From Monodelphis domestica (Eukaryota; Chordata; Mammalia; Didelphimorphia; Didelphidae): a DNA stretch of 64,000 bases. A program made the translations under genes and the position numbers. The notes under the pieces are model-generated. The model had not been told where the DNA came from. It did not search any database and worked only from the letters and a program-made list of their open reading frames with translations. This document shows, piece by piece, positions 1 through 11,781 of this stretch (the stretch's first letter is position 1; every line of letters starts with the position of its first letter). Where the stretch lies: assembly GCF_027887165.1 (NCBI RefSeq), contig NC_077227.1:80307430-80371429 (forward strand), in the 5' to 3' direction.

Positions 1-1335
1 TTTGACCTTCTGATTTAATTTCTCAAAGTATGAACTGATTTGATCTCACATGTGTGTGTCCTAACATGCATGTGCACATCTGTATATGCCAGTTCATATA
101 TATACATATGAACTGGTCTGGGAGTCAAGAAGACCTGGGTCCATTGATGCATAATGTGTGTGTGAACCTAGTGCCCTAGATAATACTCTAAGACTATAAA
201 TTTCAATTTCAATTTCAAATTTCAAAGATGGCACCAATCCACATTGGTAGAAGAAATTCCCTCACCATAGAGTGCCTTATACCGGGAGAATCATTTTTTA
301 ATGGCACAAAACACCTTTATTAGCATGCAATTATCTGAAAGGCATGAAGAATATAAGATCCTATTGTACTGCTGATCATTTACTGATATTTTGTTTTTTA
401 AAATCAAACAAAATACAATTTTAAAGGCATTTCTTTAAAAAAGTGTCTGTCTCAAGAGGAAGGAGTGTGGCATACTAAAGAAAAAACTTTGGGTTGGCAA
501 AGAGTAGTCATACTTAATCCCAAGTTTCAAGTCCTGAATCTAGCACTTATAGGTTATATGTTCATATTTTGTCTCTCTGTGCTTCAATTTTCCTTATCTA
601 AGAAATGGGCAGGTGGGGGACCCAACCTTTTAAGGTCTCTTTCAGTGCTAACATTTTCTGGTCCTATGAAGGCAAATCCTTTCTGTTGGTTACCCTTCCA
701 TTTAGCTTTGATTTCTTAATGTGCTTTTGTTTCATTTTTAGTGAGTCAATATGAAAATGGTTCAGTTCCCCACAGTCTTTGTTGTCAGTTCCCTGGTCAC
801 TGGACAGAAGCCGATTCTTGAGTAACAACAATAAATAAGTAGCTTTTGGCTACGTAAGAAACAGGATATTTAGTATCCTCTGACTCCTTTTAAAAAATTT
901 ATTGATATATTCTGTTTTTAGATAATAATCACCTTCAACAACTCTTACCACCCACCCTCGCCCTGCTGTCTCCAATGGTATTTTCATTATTTTAAAAAGT
1001 GTCTAACTAAACATTCAGATAAAGCAACTTCAACTGACAGCATGTTACATACTGCATCTGTGGTTTGCCATTTCCTAACAGAGAAGGAAGTGAGTTTTTC
1101 CATCAGCTGAGAACCTCCCCTTGGACTTTTAATGAGAAAATAGAGATCATTCTCTTTGATCCCTTTCCTACATCTTAAAACCACTTGGCATCATTCTCTG
1201 TTTTCTCTTCTTTTCCTCCATTCTTTAATCATGAGGTATTGCTTTTATGTTACTTCTGACTGTATCCTTGATCCCATTTCTTCCCATATTCTCTAATAGA
1301 TTGTCCCCATACTCACTCCCCTTCCCCACCATCTG
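1..1335. other. Intergenic, no gene seen
   Basis: AT-rich sequence with no plausible exon. A tRNA-SINE-like stretch around 100-170 ('gggagtcaagaagacctggg') and a MIR-like piece at 440-690 are the only patterns I can name. The short open frames here have no coding character. Confidence 0.5.
440..690 (+). repeat. Degraded MIR-like SINE
   Basis: The order of motifs resembles the MIR core: 'caagtcctgaatctagcactta', then a short gap, then 'tctctgtgcttcaattttcc' and 'ttatctaagaaatgg'. This corresponds to the MIR text '...cttactagctgtgtgacc...cctcagtttcctcatctgtaaaatgg'. It is old and strongly diverged, so the family call is tentative. Confidence 0.4.
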
Positions 1336-1343
1336 TGTGTAAT

Positions 1344-1486
1344 CTTTTTTTTTTAAACCCTTACCTTCTGTTTTGGAATAAAGTATCGATTCGAAGGCAG
1401 GAGTGGCAATGAGAATTAAGTGACTTGCCTCAGGTCACACAGCTAGTAATTCTCTGAGGCCAGATTAGAACCCACCTAGCTGCCCT
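1344..1486 (-). repeat. Marsupial-type tRNA-derived SINE, antisense
   Basis: Read on the + strand it starts with a T-run, then 'aaacccttaccttctg', 'tcacacagctag' and 'cccacctagctgccc', the reverse complement of the 'gggcagctaggtgg...aaggtaagggttt' SINE seen many times in this window. The flanking 'tgtgtaat' occurs on both sides and is a likely target-site duplication. Confidence 0.75.
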
Positions 1487-1589
1487 TGTGTAATTTTTAG
1501 TATCTTCTTATCTACCAGTTTGGTCACTTACCTATTATCTACAAATATTCCAAGTCTTCTTGAATCTAAAAAATAAAAACCCTCACTAG

Positions 1590-3110
1590 ACCCTACCAGC
1601 TCCTCAGATTATCACCCTATATTTTTACTCTCCTTCCTAGCCAATTCCTAGAAATACTCTTTTTATACTCTGATTTCCTCTCTCTCCTCTTACTAGTCAC
1701 TCAGTCAATAAACATTTGTTATATGCTATGTACTAGGCACTGTGCTGTGTTGGGGATATGATAATAAGGCACAACTGTCCCTGCCCTTGAGGAGCTTCAT
1801 CATTCAGCTGAAACTGCTCTCTCAAAGTCCCCAGAGATTTCAGTTGTCAAATGTGATGGTTTTTTCTCAATCTTCATCCTCCCTCCTTTATTAGAAGTTT
1901 TTTACTTTATTGGCCACCCTCTTCTCATGGACATTTCCTTTCCTTTTTGAGTTTTTGTGATGATGCTCTCTTCTGGTTTTCCTCCTACTCATGTGACTGC
2001 TTCTTCTTGTCCTTTTGTGTTGGTTCCTCAAGCAAATCATGCCCTCTGAGGACATACCCCAAGGTCCTGTCTTGAGCCCTCTTCTTTTCTCTCCATACTC
2101 TCATATTTGGTAACCTTGTCAACTCTCACAAGTTTAATGATTATTATTATCTTTATACAGATGATTTCAGATCTATAGTCTCTCCCTTGAGCTCTCATTA
2201 AGCAATTCCAATTGCCTTTTCAACATTTAAAACTGGCTATGCATGCTCAACACAGAATTTACTAGGTTTTCCTCAAATGTTCCCCTTTTCCAATTTTCCT
2301 AATTCTATTAAGGATATCATATCTTTCAGTAACACAGGTTCAAAATCTAATATTATCCCTTAATCCTTTCACTCCTGAAATTCCCACCATGGGGCTTTGA
2401 TGTCTTGATATATAATTGTTTTATACGCCTACTATATTCAGACTGAACACCAACCATGCTTCACTTCACTCCCCAGCCATTTTCTCAACAGCCAACTTGT
2501 CATCACATGTACTCTCTGCCTCCACTCCCTTTGCTTTCCAGTACTGGAACCATAATCAAATCAACACTGTCATTGTTCTTGGACAGGAGCTGGCTCCATT
2601 TAACATCCTTGTAACTTCCCAATCAAAATACACCTCCCCTGCTATCACTCCCCAATGTATAATTGGAATTTTGAACTCTTGCATTTCATCCCCCAGAAGT
2701 CCTTTAGTATTTCCCAGAATTCCTCTCCTCTCTCTACCATGTTGCATGGTCACATTTGTATATAGTTCAGTGTCTCTGCCCTCTCTTTCTCTTTCTTTCT
2801 TGTGACTTAAGTTAGTTAGCTCCTTTTTTCCTCTAGTTTTTTATTTTAATAAATGTTATAAATATAATACTTGAGTTATTGTATATTAATTTTAATTCTC
2901 ACATTATATATGTTGCCTACCTTATTTGAATGCAAGCTTTCGGAAGTCAAGAACTATCTTCATTTTTGTATTTGTAACCTCAACAATTGGCAAAATGTTT
3001 GGCATGCACTGCTTAAATTTTTTGTATTTATCCATCCTCAACTCCTCAGGTTCCCTCACCCCAAATCTTGACATTTCTACTTCTATGACACCTCTCATAT
3101 CCATCACCTT
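1590..3110 (+). mobile_element. CR1/L2-type LINE remnant, RT to 3' end
   Basis: Near 2050-2100 the + strand reads like reverse transcriptase motif 'PQGPVLSPLLFS', and near 2155-2165 'atacagatgat' gives an Y/T-D-D-like active-site remnant, as in CR1/L2/L3 LINEs. The 3' part at 2925-3010 has the usual tail ('gaatgcaagct...gaactatctt...gtatttgtaacc...ttggcatgcact'). Stops and indels are frequent and the 129-codon open frame at 2416-2805 is a by-product. A second diverged LINE piece continues to about 3,110. The element is dead. Confidence 0.6.
1694..1800 (+). repeat. Interspersed repeat, 'aataaacatt...aggcactgtgct' type
   Basis: The string runs 'tcaataaacatttgtta', 'ctaggcactgtgct', 'ttgaggagctt'. 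The same text recurs at about 14,319, 15,185, 17,935, 34,915, 37,680 and 56,868, so it is a family, probably an old SINE or LINE 3' end. I do not assign a name. Confidence 0.6.
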
Positions 3111-3724
3111 CCCTCAAATGACATGGACAAAACCCATGTAGTTTGAGCTCTCATCACTTCTCTCCTCACTTATTTTAAGTCTTCTAAATTAGAGTTCCTC
3201 TCTCAGTCTCTATCCACTCCAGTCTTTTTTTCACACCATTGCCCAAGTACTGTTCCTAAAGTGCATCTGACCAAGTCACTTCCCTACTGTTGGAATAGAA
3301 AGCAGAATTTCCAAAGAAAATGCTATGAGGATCATCATGATCCCACATGGACTAAAAAGATAATAGCAATAGGTGTTCCCAGAAGTTAAACATGACCTCA
3401 TGACTCTCTGAGTGAGCCTTTGGACATAATAAACTGAACCGTGGGGGTTGGCTTCTCCATCTACTTCTGTCCTTCCCCTGTACCAATATTTTATTTTGAT
3501 TGTAAAAACCCTTGTACCAGAAAAGGGGAATGCCCTCACTGGCTACTTGTGAATGCATGTATCAATCATTTTTAATATGTTGAGAAACACCCAAATGTAG
3601 TTAAACCTACCTATGTATCCTAGTGAGACAATCCTGAAATGTACAGATAGTATATATGGAATGATTCACCAAGGTGGGGGTGGGGGGGTTCCTAACATGT
3701 CTCCCAACAAATCAAAGGGAGGAT
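3111..3724. other. Intergenic, no gene seen
   Basis: Contains further diverged LINE-like C/T-rich text to about 3,290, then sequence at 3,290-3,560 with a possible antisense LTR character (an 'aataaactg' motif near 3,430). No exon-like reading frame or splice context is convincing. Confidence 0.4.
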
Positions 3725-4224
3725 TGTGAGAATTTACTAGTGTGAACCCCCTTCTTTTGAGGTTACCACAACCCTACCTTTTGATTGTATTAAGAACAAG
3801 ACCTGAGGTTTATCTGTATGAGGGAGACACATGTACACTCTGGGAGGATGCCAGAAGCCTTGTGGCTTTCTGGCACCCAGAAAATGCTTGTCTCTTGTTC
3901 CACGTGATTCCTGGCATCCAGAAGTCTGGTCTCAGACTTGGACTGAAGTCAAGTCCAGCCATTCAGAGAGACCCAGGAAAGTGATGTCACTGAAAATATA
4001 AGTTTGGTTAAAAAGAGGAAATCTCTCCCTTTCTGGACCTGAAACCATAGGGAGTGGAGGTGCATCTGTAGGAAGATTCCATATTGAATTCAGGGAAGCT
4101 AGGTAAGGGATTGGGAAGGGAAGCATCTGGTCATATTGTAGCTGGTACCTTTTCTTCTTCTGTGCTCTCTTTTAATTTATGTAACAAATAACTATAAATT
4201 AAGACAGTCTCCAGAGAATTTTAA
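3725..4224 (+). mobile_element. LTR, family B copy 1
   Basis: Starts 'tgtgagaatttac' and contains 'gggaggatgcc', 'cacccagaaaatgcttg', 'gtgatgtcact' and 'ctccagagaattttaat'. The second half matches a copy at 50,856-51,216 in the same order and orientation, which shows an interspersed LTR. The 3' end is set where the two copies diverge. No internal viral genes adjoin it, so it looks like a solo LTR. Confidence 0.6.
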
Positions 4225-4799
4225 TTATTTTATTATAATTTTAATTATTAATTTTCATTGAATTAGTAAATTTAATTTACCAATTTACTAATTAGTAAAA
4301 ATAATTTATTCAACTTATTCCTTTAAGATCACATATAAACTCCTCTCTTTGACCTGACAACCCACTGCAGCCTGAGCTCAACCTACCTTTCCAATTCTGT
4401 GTTACATTTATTCACCCTTCCTCACTCCAAAGTCCAGGTAGACTGGTCTTCTTGACATTCTTTACATATGATGCTTCATCTTTCATCTCTGGGCCTTTTC
4501 ACTGTCTTCTGGTTCTCTTTTTCCCCTGGAATCATTTCGTACATATATTTCCACATATTTTTGTATGGGCTATGTGAAAACAGGTGATGGGCTATAGTTT
4601 GCTGGCTCCTGGTCCTGACCAACATTTTCTCTCTGTATATTGACCTAAATGGAGTGGACAACAGATACTATATTATAATTTGTGGTTTCCTGACAGATAA
4701 TCTACTGATAATTATAGAAATTAGGTAAAAATGTTTTGCTAGTATTTAGCTAATACATAAATATTTGTAATGTGTAAATTTATTAGTGCGTATTATGAA

Positions 4800-5290
4800 A
4801 TAAGAATTCATAGGATCACGTGAACCGGAATGACCTCCAGGAATTGATGCAGAGTGAAAGGGCAGAACCAGGAGAACATTGTACACAGAGACAGATACAT
4901 TGTGGCACCATTGAAAGTAATGGACTTCTCTACTAGCAGCAATGCAATGATCCAGAACTATTCGAAGGGACATATGAGAAAGATGCTATCCACATCCAGA
5001 GAAAGAACTGTGGGAATAGAAACACAGAAGAAAAACAACTGATTGATCACATGAGTCGATGGAAATATGATTGGGGATATAGACTCTAAATGATCACCCT
5101 AGTGCAAATATTAATAATATGGAAATAGGTCTTGACCATTGACACATTATGACACACAATGACACACAATAAAACCCAGTGGAATTGTGTGTCAGCTATG
5201 GGAGAGAGTTCAGGGGAGGGAGGGAAAGAACATGAATCTTGTAACCATGGAAAGATATTCCAAATTAACTACTTAAATAAAATTTTCCAA
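4800..5290 (+). mobile_element. LINE1 3' end
   Basis: The text 'gaattgatgcagagtgaaag', 'aaccaggagaacattgtaca', 'ccagagaaagaactg' and then the 3'-UTR 'gaatcttgtaaccatgg ... aattaactacttaaataaa' is the recurring 3' end of the L1 of this genome (compare 16,370 and 60,340 in sense; 21,716 and 36,170 in antisense). It covers only the last ORF2 codons and the UTR. Confidence 0.8.
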
Positions 5291-5335
5291 AAAAATAAAA
5301 ATTATATAAATAAATACTATTATCATTTTTTAAAA

Positions 5336-5545
5336 AGCATTCATAGGATCATAGGTTTAGAACTGGAAGGAACCTTGGAATTCATGTAGGCCAATCTCGT
5401 CATTTTATAGATGAAGAAATTAGGGTCTATGAAGATTAAATGATTTGCCCAAGATTATACAGATAGTAAATGTTAGAAGGAGGATTTGAACTCATATCTT
5501 CTGGCTCCAAAGTCAGTACTCTTTCTGTTGTACAATACTGTTCAT
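5336..5545 (-). repeat. MIR/THER-like SINE
   Basis: Pattern 'tcataggatcataggttta', 'gatgaagaaattaggg', 'gatttgcccaaga', 'gatttgaactcatatcttct'. The last piece is the antisense of the '...gagttcaaatcc' box of tRNA-derived SINEs. A close relative is at 62,393-62,590. Confidence 0.6.
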
Positions 5546-5639
5546 CCCATTTAAAAAGTATTGAATCTATAGAGAAAAATTGTCCTATACTATCCGTGAC
5601 CCTACTTCCCCCTTCAGCTGAATCACATCTCATATCTCT

Positions 5640-5830
5640 ATAACTCTTCAAAATTTGTGAAATTCTTTCCTTACAATAACCTTGTGAGACAGTGTATTAT
5701 TATTTTTATTCCTATTTTACAGATAAGAAAATTTAAACTACCGGTATCAAAGTTAGTCCTCAAACCCAGGTCTTCTGGCCCATACTCTTCCATGTGTCCT
5801 CAGATCAAGATCCTCAACTCATAAAGCTTT
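5640..5830 (-). repeat. MIR-like SINE, antisense
   Basis: 'aataaccttgtgagacag', 'ttattcctattttacagat' and 'aaacccaggtcttctgg' follow the reverse complement of the MIR core and 3' part. Confidence 0.5.
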
Positions 5831-5879
5831 GCAGAAAAAGAGATCTTTGCAATGAACATATATAATGCTTTAGTATGTT

Positions 5880-6360
5880 TCTTTCACCTGTGTTCAAAAG
5901 AATCACAGTATTCAGAATACTGCCTTGAATAGTTCTCTATTCTACTCTGACTAGACTTATCTCTACTATTGTGTTTAGCCTGGGGAATCACATCTTGGGA
6001 GAGATGTAGATAATCTGAAAAGCTTCCAGAAGAATGGTGAGAAGACTTGAATCCAGAACATATAAACATCATTTGAAGAAAATGGGGGTGCTTAGCTTGG
6101 AGAAGAAAATATAGGAAAATGATAACAGACTCTAATTATTTGAAGGGCTGTCATGTAAAAGCAGATTTTGGCTTGTTCTGTTTGGCTCCAGAAGATAGAA
6201 CTGGGAGCAGTGGGCAAAACCTGTAAAGATATATTTAGACTTGGTATAAAGAAAAACTTCTTGATAATTAGAGTTGTCTAAGAGTAGATTGGACTACCTC
6301 AGTAGGTTGTAGGGAGTAGTACATTCCACCTCACTAGAGGGTTTTGAGCAAAAGTTGTTT
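5880..6360 (+). mobile_element. CR1/L3 LINE 3' region
   Basis: Runs through the typical CR1/L3 terminal text: 'tgaagaaaatgggggtgctt', 'cttggagaagaaaat', 'tatttgaagggctgtcatg', 'aagatagaactgggagcagtg', 'aaagaaaaacttcttgataa', 'ttggactacctcagtaggtt'. This is the sense strand of the last ORF2 part of the element. It is diverged and carries stops. Confidence 0.75.
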
Positions 6361-6535
6361 GCTTTTTGAAAATACACAGAATTAGCCTAATTCCTAGAAT
6401 CATAATCAGGGAGTCTAAAGACTGGGGCAAATATATTTGGAGTGGGTGGTAGAGCTGGGTATGGTTCAAGTACCACTCCTCTCATATTGCTATGCTAAAA
6501 CTACATCATAGATGTGCCTCCCCTTCCTTTTAGGT

Positions 6536-7230
6536 CAGTGATGGTGAACCTTTTAAAGGGGTAGGTGATGTGAGAAATGTCCTCAGGTGTCCATGGAAAG
6601 GGGCTAATAATTAAAATTATGAGGCTTCTAGTAACTTAATAACTTTATTAAATCATAGTAGTAGTAATAAAGAAAGGGAAAGGTAGGGGAGAAGTAGAGA
6701 AATGCTTAGCTTACTAATCTATTGGCCACCATGATGGATTGAAGCTAAGCACTGACAATGGTTCCTCCAGGCTCCACGCTCCAGCTAGAAGATTCCCAAA
6801 GACCTCCTGGTCACCACTTATAAGCTCTTTTCTCCACCCACTAACTCTCACACTTCACATCTCAGGAATCAATCAGTTTCTTAGTTTGCCTGCGCCATCC
6901 AAGGGGACAGTGCCTGTGGAATTAGTTTCCTGTCTCTCTGGTTCCTTGGTTCTTTGACTTCCTTTCTCTGAGGGCTTGTCTATGCCTAAATTTTCTCAGT
7001 GGTTTTTGACCTCCAGGCCACTGAGGGATGGCATTAAAAAAAAGGTGACATAATGGATAGAGAAATTCTCTTCCAACAAGGGAAGTGGAGCAGCCAGCCC
7101 CATGTCCCTCTGGATTTCTAGTAAAGAACTCTGGTGAACTCTATGTAGGGATGACAGCACAAGTACCCACAGAGAAGGCTCCAAATGCCCCAAATGGTAT
7201 GGCATACATACCATAGGTTCACCACCATGG
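6536..7230. mobile_element. hAT-type MITE, copy 1
   Basis: Left terminal inverted repeat CAGTGATGGTGAACC at 6536-6550, right terminus GGTTCACCACCATGG at 7216-7230 (the last bases are mutated from CACTG). It shares internal text with the copy at 35516-36015, for example 'ccctctgg.tttctagtaa', 'aggctcc/agggctc' and 'cataccataggttcacc'. No transposase frame is present. The flanks give only a poor 8-bp duplication (ttttaggt / ctctaggc). Confidence 0.7.
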
Positions 7231-7496
7231 CTCTAGGCTTCCCATTTGTCCTTGAGCTTCTCAGGAGCTGCACTGACCTCCTGCCTATGGTTGCACCTGT
7301 TCTGGAAGAGTAGCATCTCTCCAGGGTACTCCATTTTTATCTGTACCCAATCCCAGGTCTTATCCCACTGAATACCTGGAATCTTACTCTGCTCTCTCCC
7401 CTCCCATTTGAAAATCCATAGGGAGAAAGACTCCACCCCTACCTGCACCCCCAATCAGTTTTCCCTTCTGAGAAAAGATCTGTTGACTGCCCTTGT

Positions 7497-7743
7497 TATT
7501 TGTTGCTGAATCATTTCAGTCATGCCCAACTCTACATTGATGCCATTTGAACTTTTCTTGCCAGAGATACCGGAATGATTTGCCATTTCCTTCTCTAGCT
7601 TATTTTATAGGGGGAAACTGAGGCAAACAAGGAGAAGTGACTTGCTCAGGGTCACATAGCTAAGTAAGTGTCTGAGGCCACTTTGGACAATAAGTCTTCC
7701 TGACAACAGACCAGCTCTCTTTCCACTGCACCACCTAACTGCC
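7497..7743 (-). repeat. Marsupial MAR1-type SINE, antisense
   Basis: Reverse complement of the SINE at 13472-13757: 'tgaatcatttcagtcatgcc', 'gaatgatttgccatttcctt', 'ggaaactgaggcaaacaagg', 'cagggtcacatagcta', 'cactgcaccacctaactgcc'. Confidence 0.8.
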
Positions 7744-8264
7744 CTTTCCCTTGTTATAGCTCTACCTATTCCTCTTTCCTATGATACCCCTTCAAATACT
7801 CGAAGTTAGCGATCAGTTGAAAGAGTACCAATAATTGTTTCTCTTATTTCCAGACACTGTTGCTATTCATGTGAGCCAGAAACATGTTAGGGACTCGGTT
7901 TTTGGTTGATGGTGACATTGCTTTTGTGGCTGAGTTAGTTTTCCAAGTTTTTCCTTCCTTTTCTTGCTACTTTTGTCATAATGTGCTTTACCTCTTTAGC
8001 TTGTTTTTTAAACTCTTATACATATTTATATTTCTCAGCATTTTGGAGGTCCCAGAGAATCTTTACGCTTAAGATTGTAATTCTTTACCCTTTCTCTTTC
8101 TTCTTTCTTCTGAACAAAGTCCTAGCTAGATATGTCTTTTTGTAGCCATACACCTTCTTTCACCTTTCTTGGCCAAGTGGCATTTGAAGTCATTCATTTG
8201 GCTAGAGACAGAGCCCAGGTATTTCTGTGCCTCCCCTTCATTGCCTTTCTGTGGCAGAAGTGCT

Positions 8265-8480
8265 TTCTCATAGGATTGTGGCTTTAGAGCAGGCAGAGAC
8301 TTGCCCATACAACCATCTAGTCTAACCTTTTCATTTTGCAGATGAGGTAAATGAGACCCATAAGTATTAAGTGACTGTGTGTAATCCCTTATAGTTTTTT
8401 TAAACTTTTCTAAGCCTCAGTTTCTTCAATCATAAAATGAGCTTGTTGGATTTGATAGTTCCTTCTAGTTCTTTAATCTT
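8265..8480 (-). repeat. MIR/THER-like SINE
   Basis: 'tcataggattgtggcttta', 'accatctagtctaacctttt', 'cattttgcagatgagg' and 'attaagtgact' match the same SINE group as 5336-5545. It is followed by 'gcctcagtttcttcaatcat', part of another SINE. Confidence 0.5.
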
Positions 8481-8729
8481 CAATCCTAAAGTTCTTCTTC
8501 TCTAATGTACCCATTTCCATTTTATGACCAAAAACCTTATTTTAACATTTTCCTGTATAAACTTATTTTGTTTTCTTTTTTATATCCCTAGTCTTTATCC
8601 TTCATGATTTTCTTCTTAAATAATAATAACTGACACAATAATTAAGATGATTATTATTAATAAATCCTTTGAAGTTTACTATATTAAAACTTTTTACCCT
8701 ACATAAGTCATGATTGCTATTGTCTGTTT

Positions 8730-9560
8730 CCCCCCTCCCCCAGGTAATTTTCCCCTTCTTCCTCACGAAGTTCAGCACCTGGTTCACTGTCTTCCTCTCC
8801 TCATCATTTCTTGCTGTTCTCCTAAGAGAATTCAGCTTTCATTCTGATATTCCCACAGGCACCCTGATCTCCCAGCTCTTCAGTCTCCTGCAATCCCATG
8901 ACCTACTCTCTGCTCCACAGAAAGCCTAACCTCCTATCCTAACCATTTGTCCCTGTGCCTCACCTGATCTAAATTGGTTTCCCCCCTTATCAATACCTCT
9001 AATCTTTCCTCTCCTCAGGATATTCTTCAGTCATTTTTCTTCCATATTTTGGCCTTATAATTAACTAGTTCAACTCTATATTATGCTCTACTCTGGAATC
9101 CCTTATTGTTTTGTCAAATTCCCACTCATTCCTTGCCAAACCTAGATTACTTCCACCATCTACCTTCTCTGTTTATACTCACATGCTACTGAACAGAGCT
9201 AGAAAAGTTCACATAATCATACTAATACTAACTGGTACCCTCCAAATTTATGCTATTTAAGTTTTACTGGGCTCTTATTTCAACAAAGCAATTCCTTTAT
9301 TACTCCTTAATTGATTCCCTATCTTACTCCTCACAGAAGCTATTGCAAACCTTTCAAGTCTTAAGTAGCCTGCACCTCTCCCCTTCTCATTCTCCCAGCT
9401 GCAGACTTTGGCTGGATTTACTGACAAAATTGAGACCATTTCCAGTGAGCTTCCTCTTATCTTCTTTTATTCACCTCACAATTTTTTGACATCATCTGCT
9501 AATCTCTCCTTCCACCAAAGTCAGCCCTTCTACGTATCCCCTTAATTACATCCATTCCCT
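8730..9560 (+). mobile_element. Diverged C/T-rich LINE (CR1/L2-like) debris
   Basis: A long, C/T-rich, A-poor strand with text like 'cttcctctcctcatcatttc' and 'ccttccaccaaagtcagccc', similar in composition to the LINE remnants at 1,590 and 11,810. No intact motif is visible. The open frames at 8714-8929 and 9250-9489 are not supported as genes. Confidence 0.35.
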
Positions 9561-9582
9561 TCTTCCCCAGCAGATTGCAACC

Positions 9583-10150
9583 TGTGGTAGAGACATGAAG
9601 AGAGAGAGGTTTTGCAGGACAAGCCAAGATGCAAGAACCAAGGCTGGGGACCTGTCTGTCAATCAAAAAGGTTCCAAACGGAATGTTCCTAGGAGAGGTA
9701 GTTGGGGGAGCCTGACCAGAGGAGAGGAATTGGGACCTTGGGACTCACTCTCTCTGGGGGGTTATTGAATTGAGGAGGCTGGGCTTTTTGGCTTTGACCA
9801 AAGGAGGAACTGATTCAGTCTCTGGCTCTGGGAGTTGAAGTTGGATGAGGGAGAAGAAGCCCTGAACTAATTTTAGTAGTTCTGTGCCAGACTGAAGGAC
9901 CCTTGAGGGGGGGCTTCTGAAATTAGGCTGAGAGACCTTGGTAACTTTGTGAAGAAGTAAGAAGATTTTAAACAGTTGTCCTCCATCCATCTCTCTAACT
10001 GTCCCTCTGTCACAGTTTGTGACTGGACTGATTTCCCAATCCCTCAAATTCTTATTTTAGATAAGGGACATCCTCATCCCCTTCACCACAATCCCCATCC
10101 TGTTTGTTTCCAATAAACTCCTTACCTGAGAAGGAAAACTAGAGTATTCT
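9583..10150 (+). mobile_element. Putative LTR
   Basis: Starts 'tgtggtagagacatg' and, near 10,110, has 'ccaataaactccttacctga', a typical LTR polyadenylation region. Purine-rich U3-like sequence fills the middle. I found no target duplication and no second copy, so ends are approximate. The 100-codon antisense frame at 9745-10047 lies inside it and is not a gene. Confidence 0.4.
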
Positions 10151-10313
10151 ATAGTCCACTCAGGGGGGAGGGAGGAAGCCAAAGGGCTTCCAGAAGCGGG
10201 TGGTTAAGGGAGGGAGTGAGAGAGGAAGAGGGAGGAGGAGGTTAGGAAATAGAATCATCCATTAGCCTCACATAGTGATCAGTAGGCAGACCCCCCCAGA
10301 GTATTCCCCTGTG

Positions 10314-11119
10314 TGTGAACTTGGAAATTACTCCAGCCTAATTAGACATACTTTAGGGGAAGATAAAGTTGTAAACGCCTGATTGAAGAATGAAGGTACT
10401 TAACTCATGCCTTATAGTGAAGCTAAAACTTAATCTAATTCTATTTTTAGATCTAATACAGAAGGGTATTAAGTACCTATAAAGGTTAAATTAATCACAA
10501 AAAGGTCAAGTAACTCACAAAAGGTAAGCTTAACAAAGAAGTGTGGAGTACTCAAAAGATATAATCTAACCAGTGAAGGTGAGAACTAAAGAGTGGACAG
10601 TCCTGGAGAAAATCTAATCAAAGAAGGTGAGAACTAAAAAATGGGCAGTCCTGGAGAAAGTGTCTACTGTGATTGGTAGATGTGAAAATTTAAGGGAGGT
10701 GACATAAGAGAAAATTCCTTTAAAAGAAGGCTAAAAAAGTAGTAAGTTCATTCAGTTCAGAGAATTCAGTTCAGAGTGCAATTAGATTTGGAGTTCAGTC
10801 AGGACTGGAACTCAGCCTGGAGGATCCCCCTCAGACAGCTTCCTGGAGATGGTCTCATGGTGAGTTATAAGACTGACTCCCCTTCCCTTGGGCTCAGGGA
10901 GGCCACTTTGGCCAAGGCCTTTAACTACTGCCTGGCTCAGCCTGAGCCGGAGCAGTTTAAATTAATTCTTTCTCTCTCTCTTTTCCTTAATTCCTTCTCT
11001 CTATATTAATTAAAATCGCCATAATTCCCAGCTGACTTGGGTATTTTATTATTTGGGAATTTTCCCTGGTGATCAATTATTTAGATTTTCAAGTCACAAA
11101 GCTAAAATTATCCTTTACA
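10314..11119 (+). mobile_element. Solo LTR, family A copy 1, TSD TGTG
   Basis: 806 bp from 'tgtgaacttgg' to '...tcctttaca', flanked by a perfect 4-bp duplication TGTG (10310-10313 and 11120-11123). Recognisable parts shared with 47,264-48,025 are 'gtgattggtagatg', 'ggaggtgacataa', 'gagttataagactgact' and 'gctgacttgggtattttatt'. The end also matches the LTRs at 16743 and 29870. A 4-bp duplication fits class I (gammaretrovirus-like) integration. No internal region is attached. Confidence 0.8.
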
Positions 11120-11283
11120 TGTGGCAGTATCCCTCTATCTCTCTAGCAGCATCTCTCTGTATCTCTGAAGAAAGTGTTTTTGTCTCCATAACTAGTAACA
11201 GTTCTCCAGTCACAGTCAAGGCAGAGTACATTCCAGTTAGTTAGTTCAACAACAAATAGTAACACAAATTATCTATTAATACA

Positions 11284-11781
11284 TTTGGCACCTCTAGTTT
11301 GACTCGAACCCCACAATTCTTCAAAATGTTCAGACAAATTGTTTTTGGAATTGTGATTGTGGCAGCTATTGCCTGCTTTTGGGTATATCATATTCTATAT
11401 AGTAAATTAACCCAAATGGTAGTGGAAACTGTGGATTATGTAGGTAACATTACACTGACTGTTTTACAATTGCCATTTCAACATGAATTAGTACTCTGGT
11501 AAATCTTGGCACAAGTACACGTAATCTTTATGGCTGTGTTGCAGACTCTAACCCAAGTTAAGAAAGTTCAGATTTGTAGTACCCCTTAAAGCTGAGAAGA
11601 TTATGGCCATTGATAACAACTCAGACAAGATGATTAAGGCTGTGTTTGAACAACTGATTAAGGAAAAAGGACTAGATCTAGTTATGGGCAAGGACAATGG
11701 GCAACCAGAGAATACACCTCTGGAAACTGTAGGTGGCAATGAAAATGAAAACCAGGCTGCTATTGACCCTGAGGAAATCTA
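11284..11781 (+). pseudogene. Unrecognised 498-bp insert between 18-bp direct repeats, two broken reading frames
   Basis: The 18-bp sequence AAATTATCTATTAATACA occurs at 11266-11283 and again, identically, at 11782-11799, framing a 498-bp segment. The segment has two short protein-like stretches on the + strand. The first (ATG at 11326, stop at 11500) contains a hydrophobic run, IVFGIVIVAAIACFWVYHIL, like a membrane span. The second, in another frame, runs from about 11563 to a TAA at 11780-11782, right at the insert edge, and is charged and acidic at its end (IDPEEI). I do not recognise either. The repeats look like a target-site duplication from LINE-mediated insertion, so a retrocopy fragment of a host or viral transcript is the simplest reading. 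There is no clear poly(A) tail. Confidence 0.4.

Noticed and set aside
2416..2805. 129-codon + frame
   Set aside because: Falls inside a CR1/L2-type LINE remnant; C/T-rich composition explains the lack of stops.
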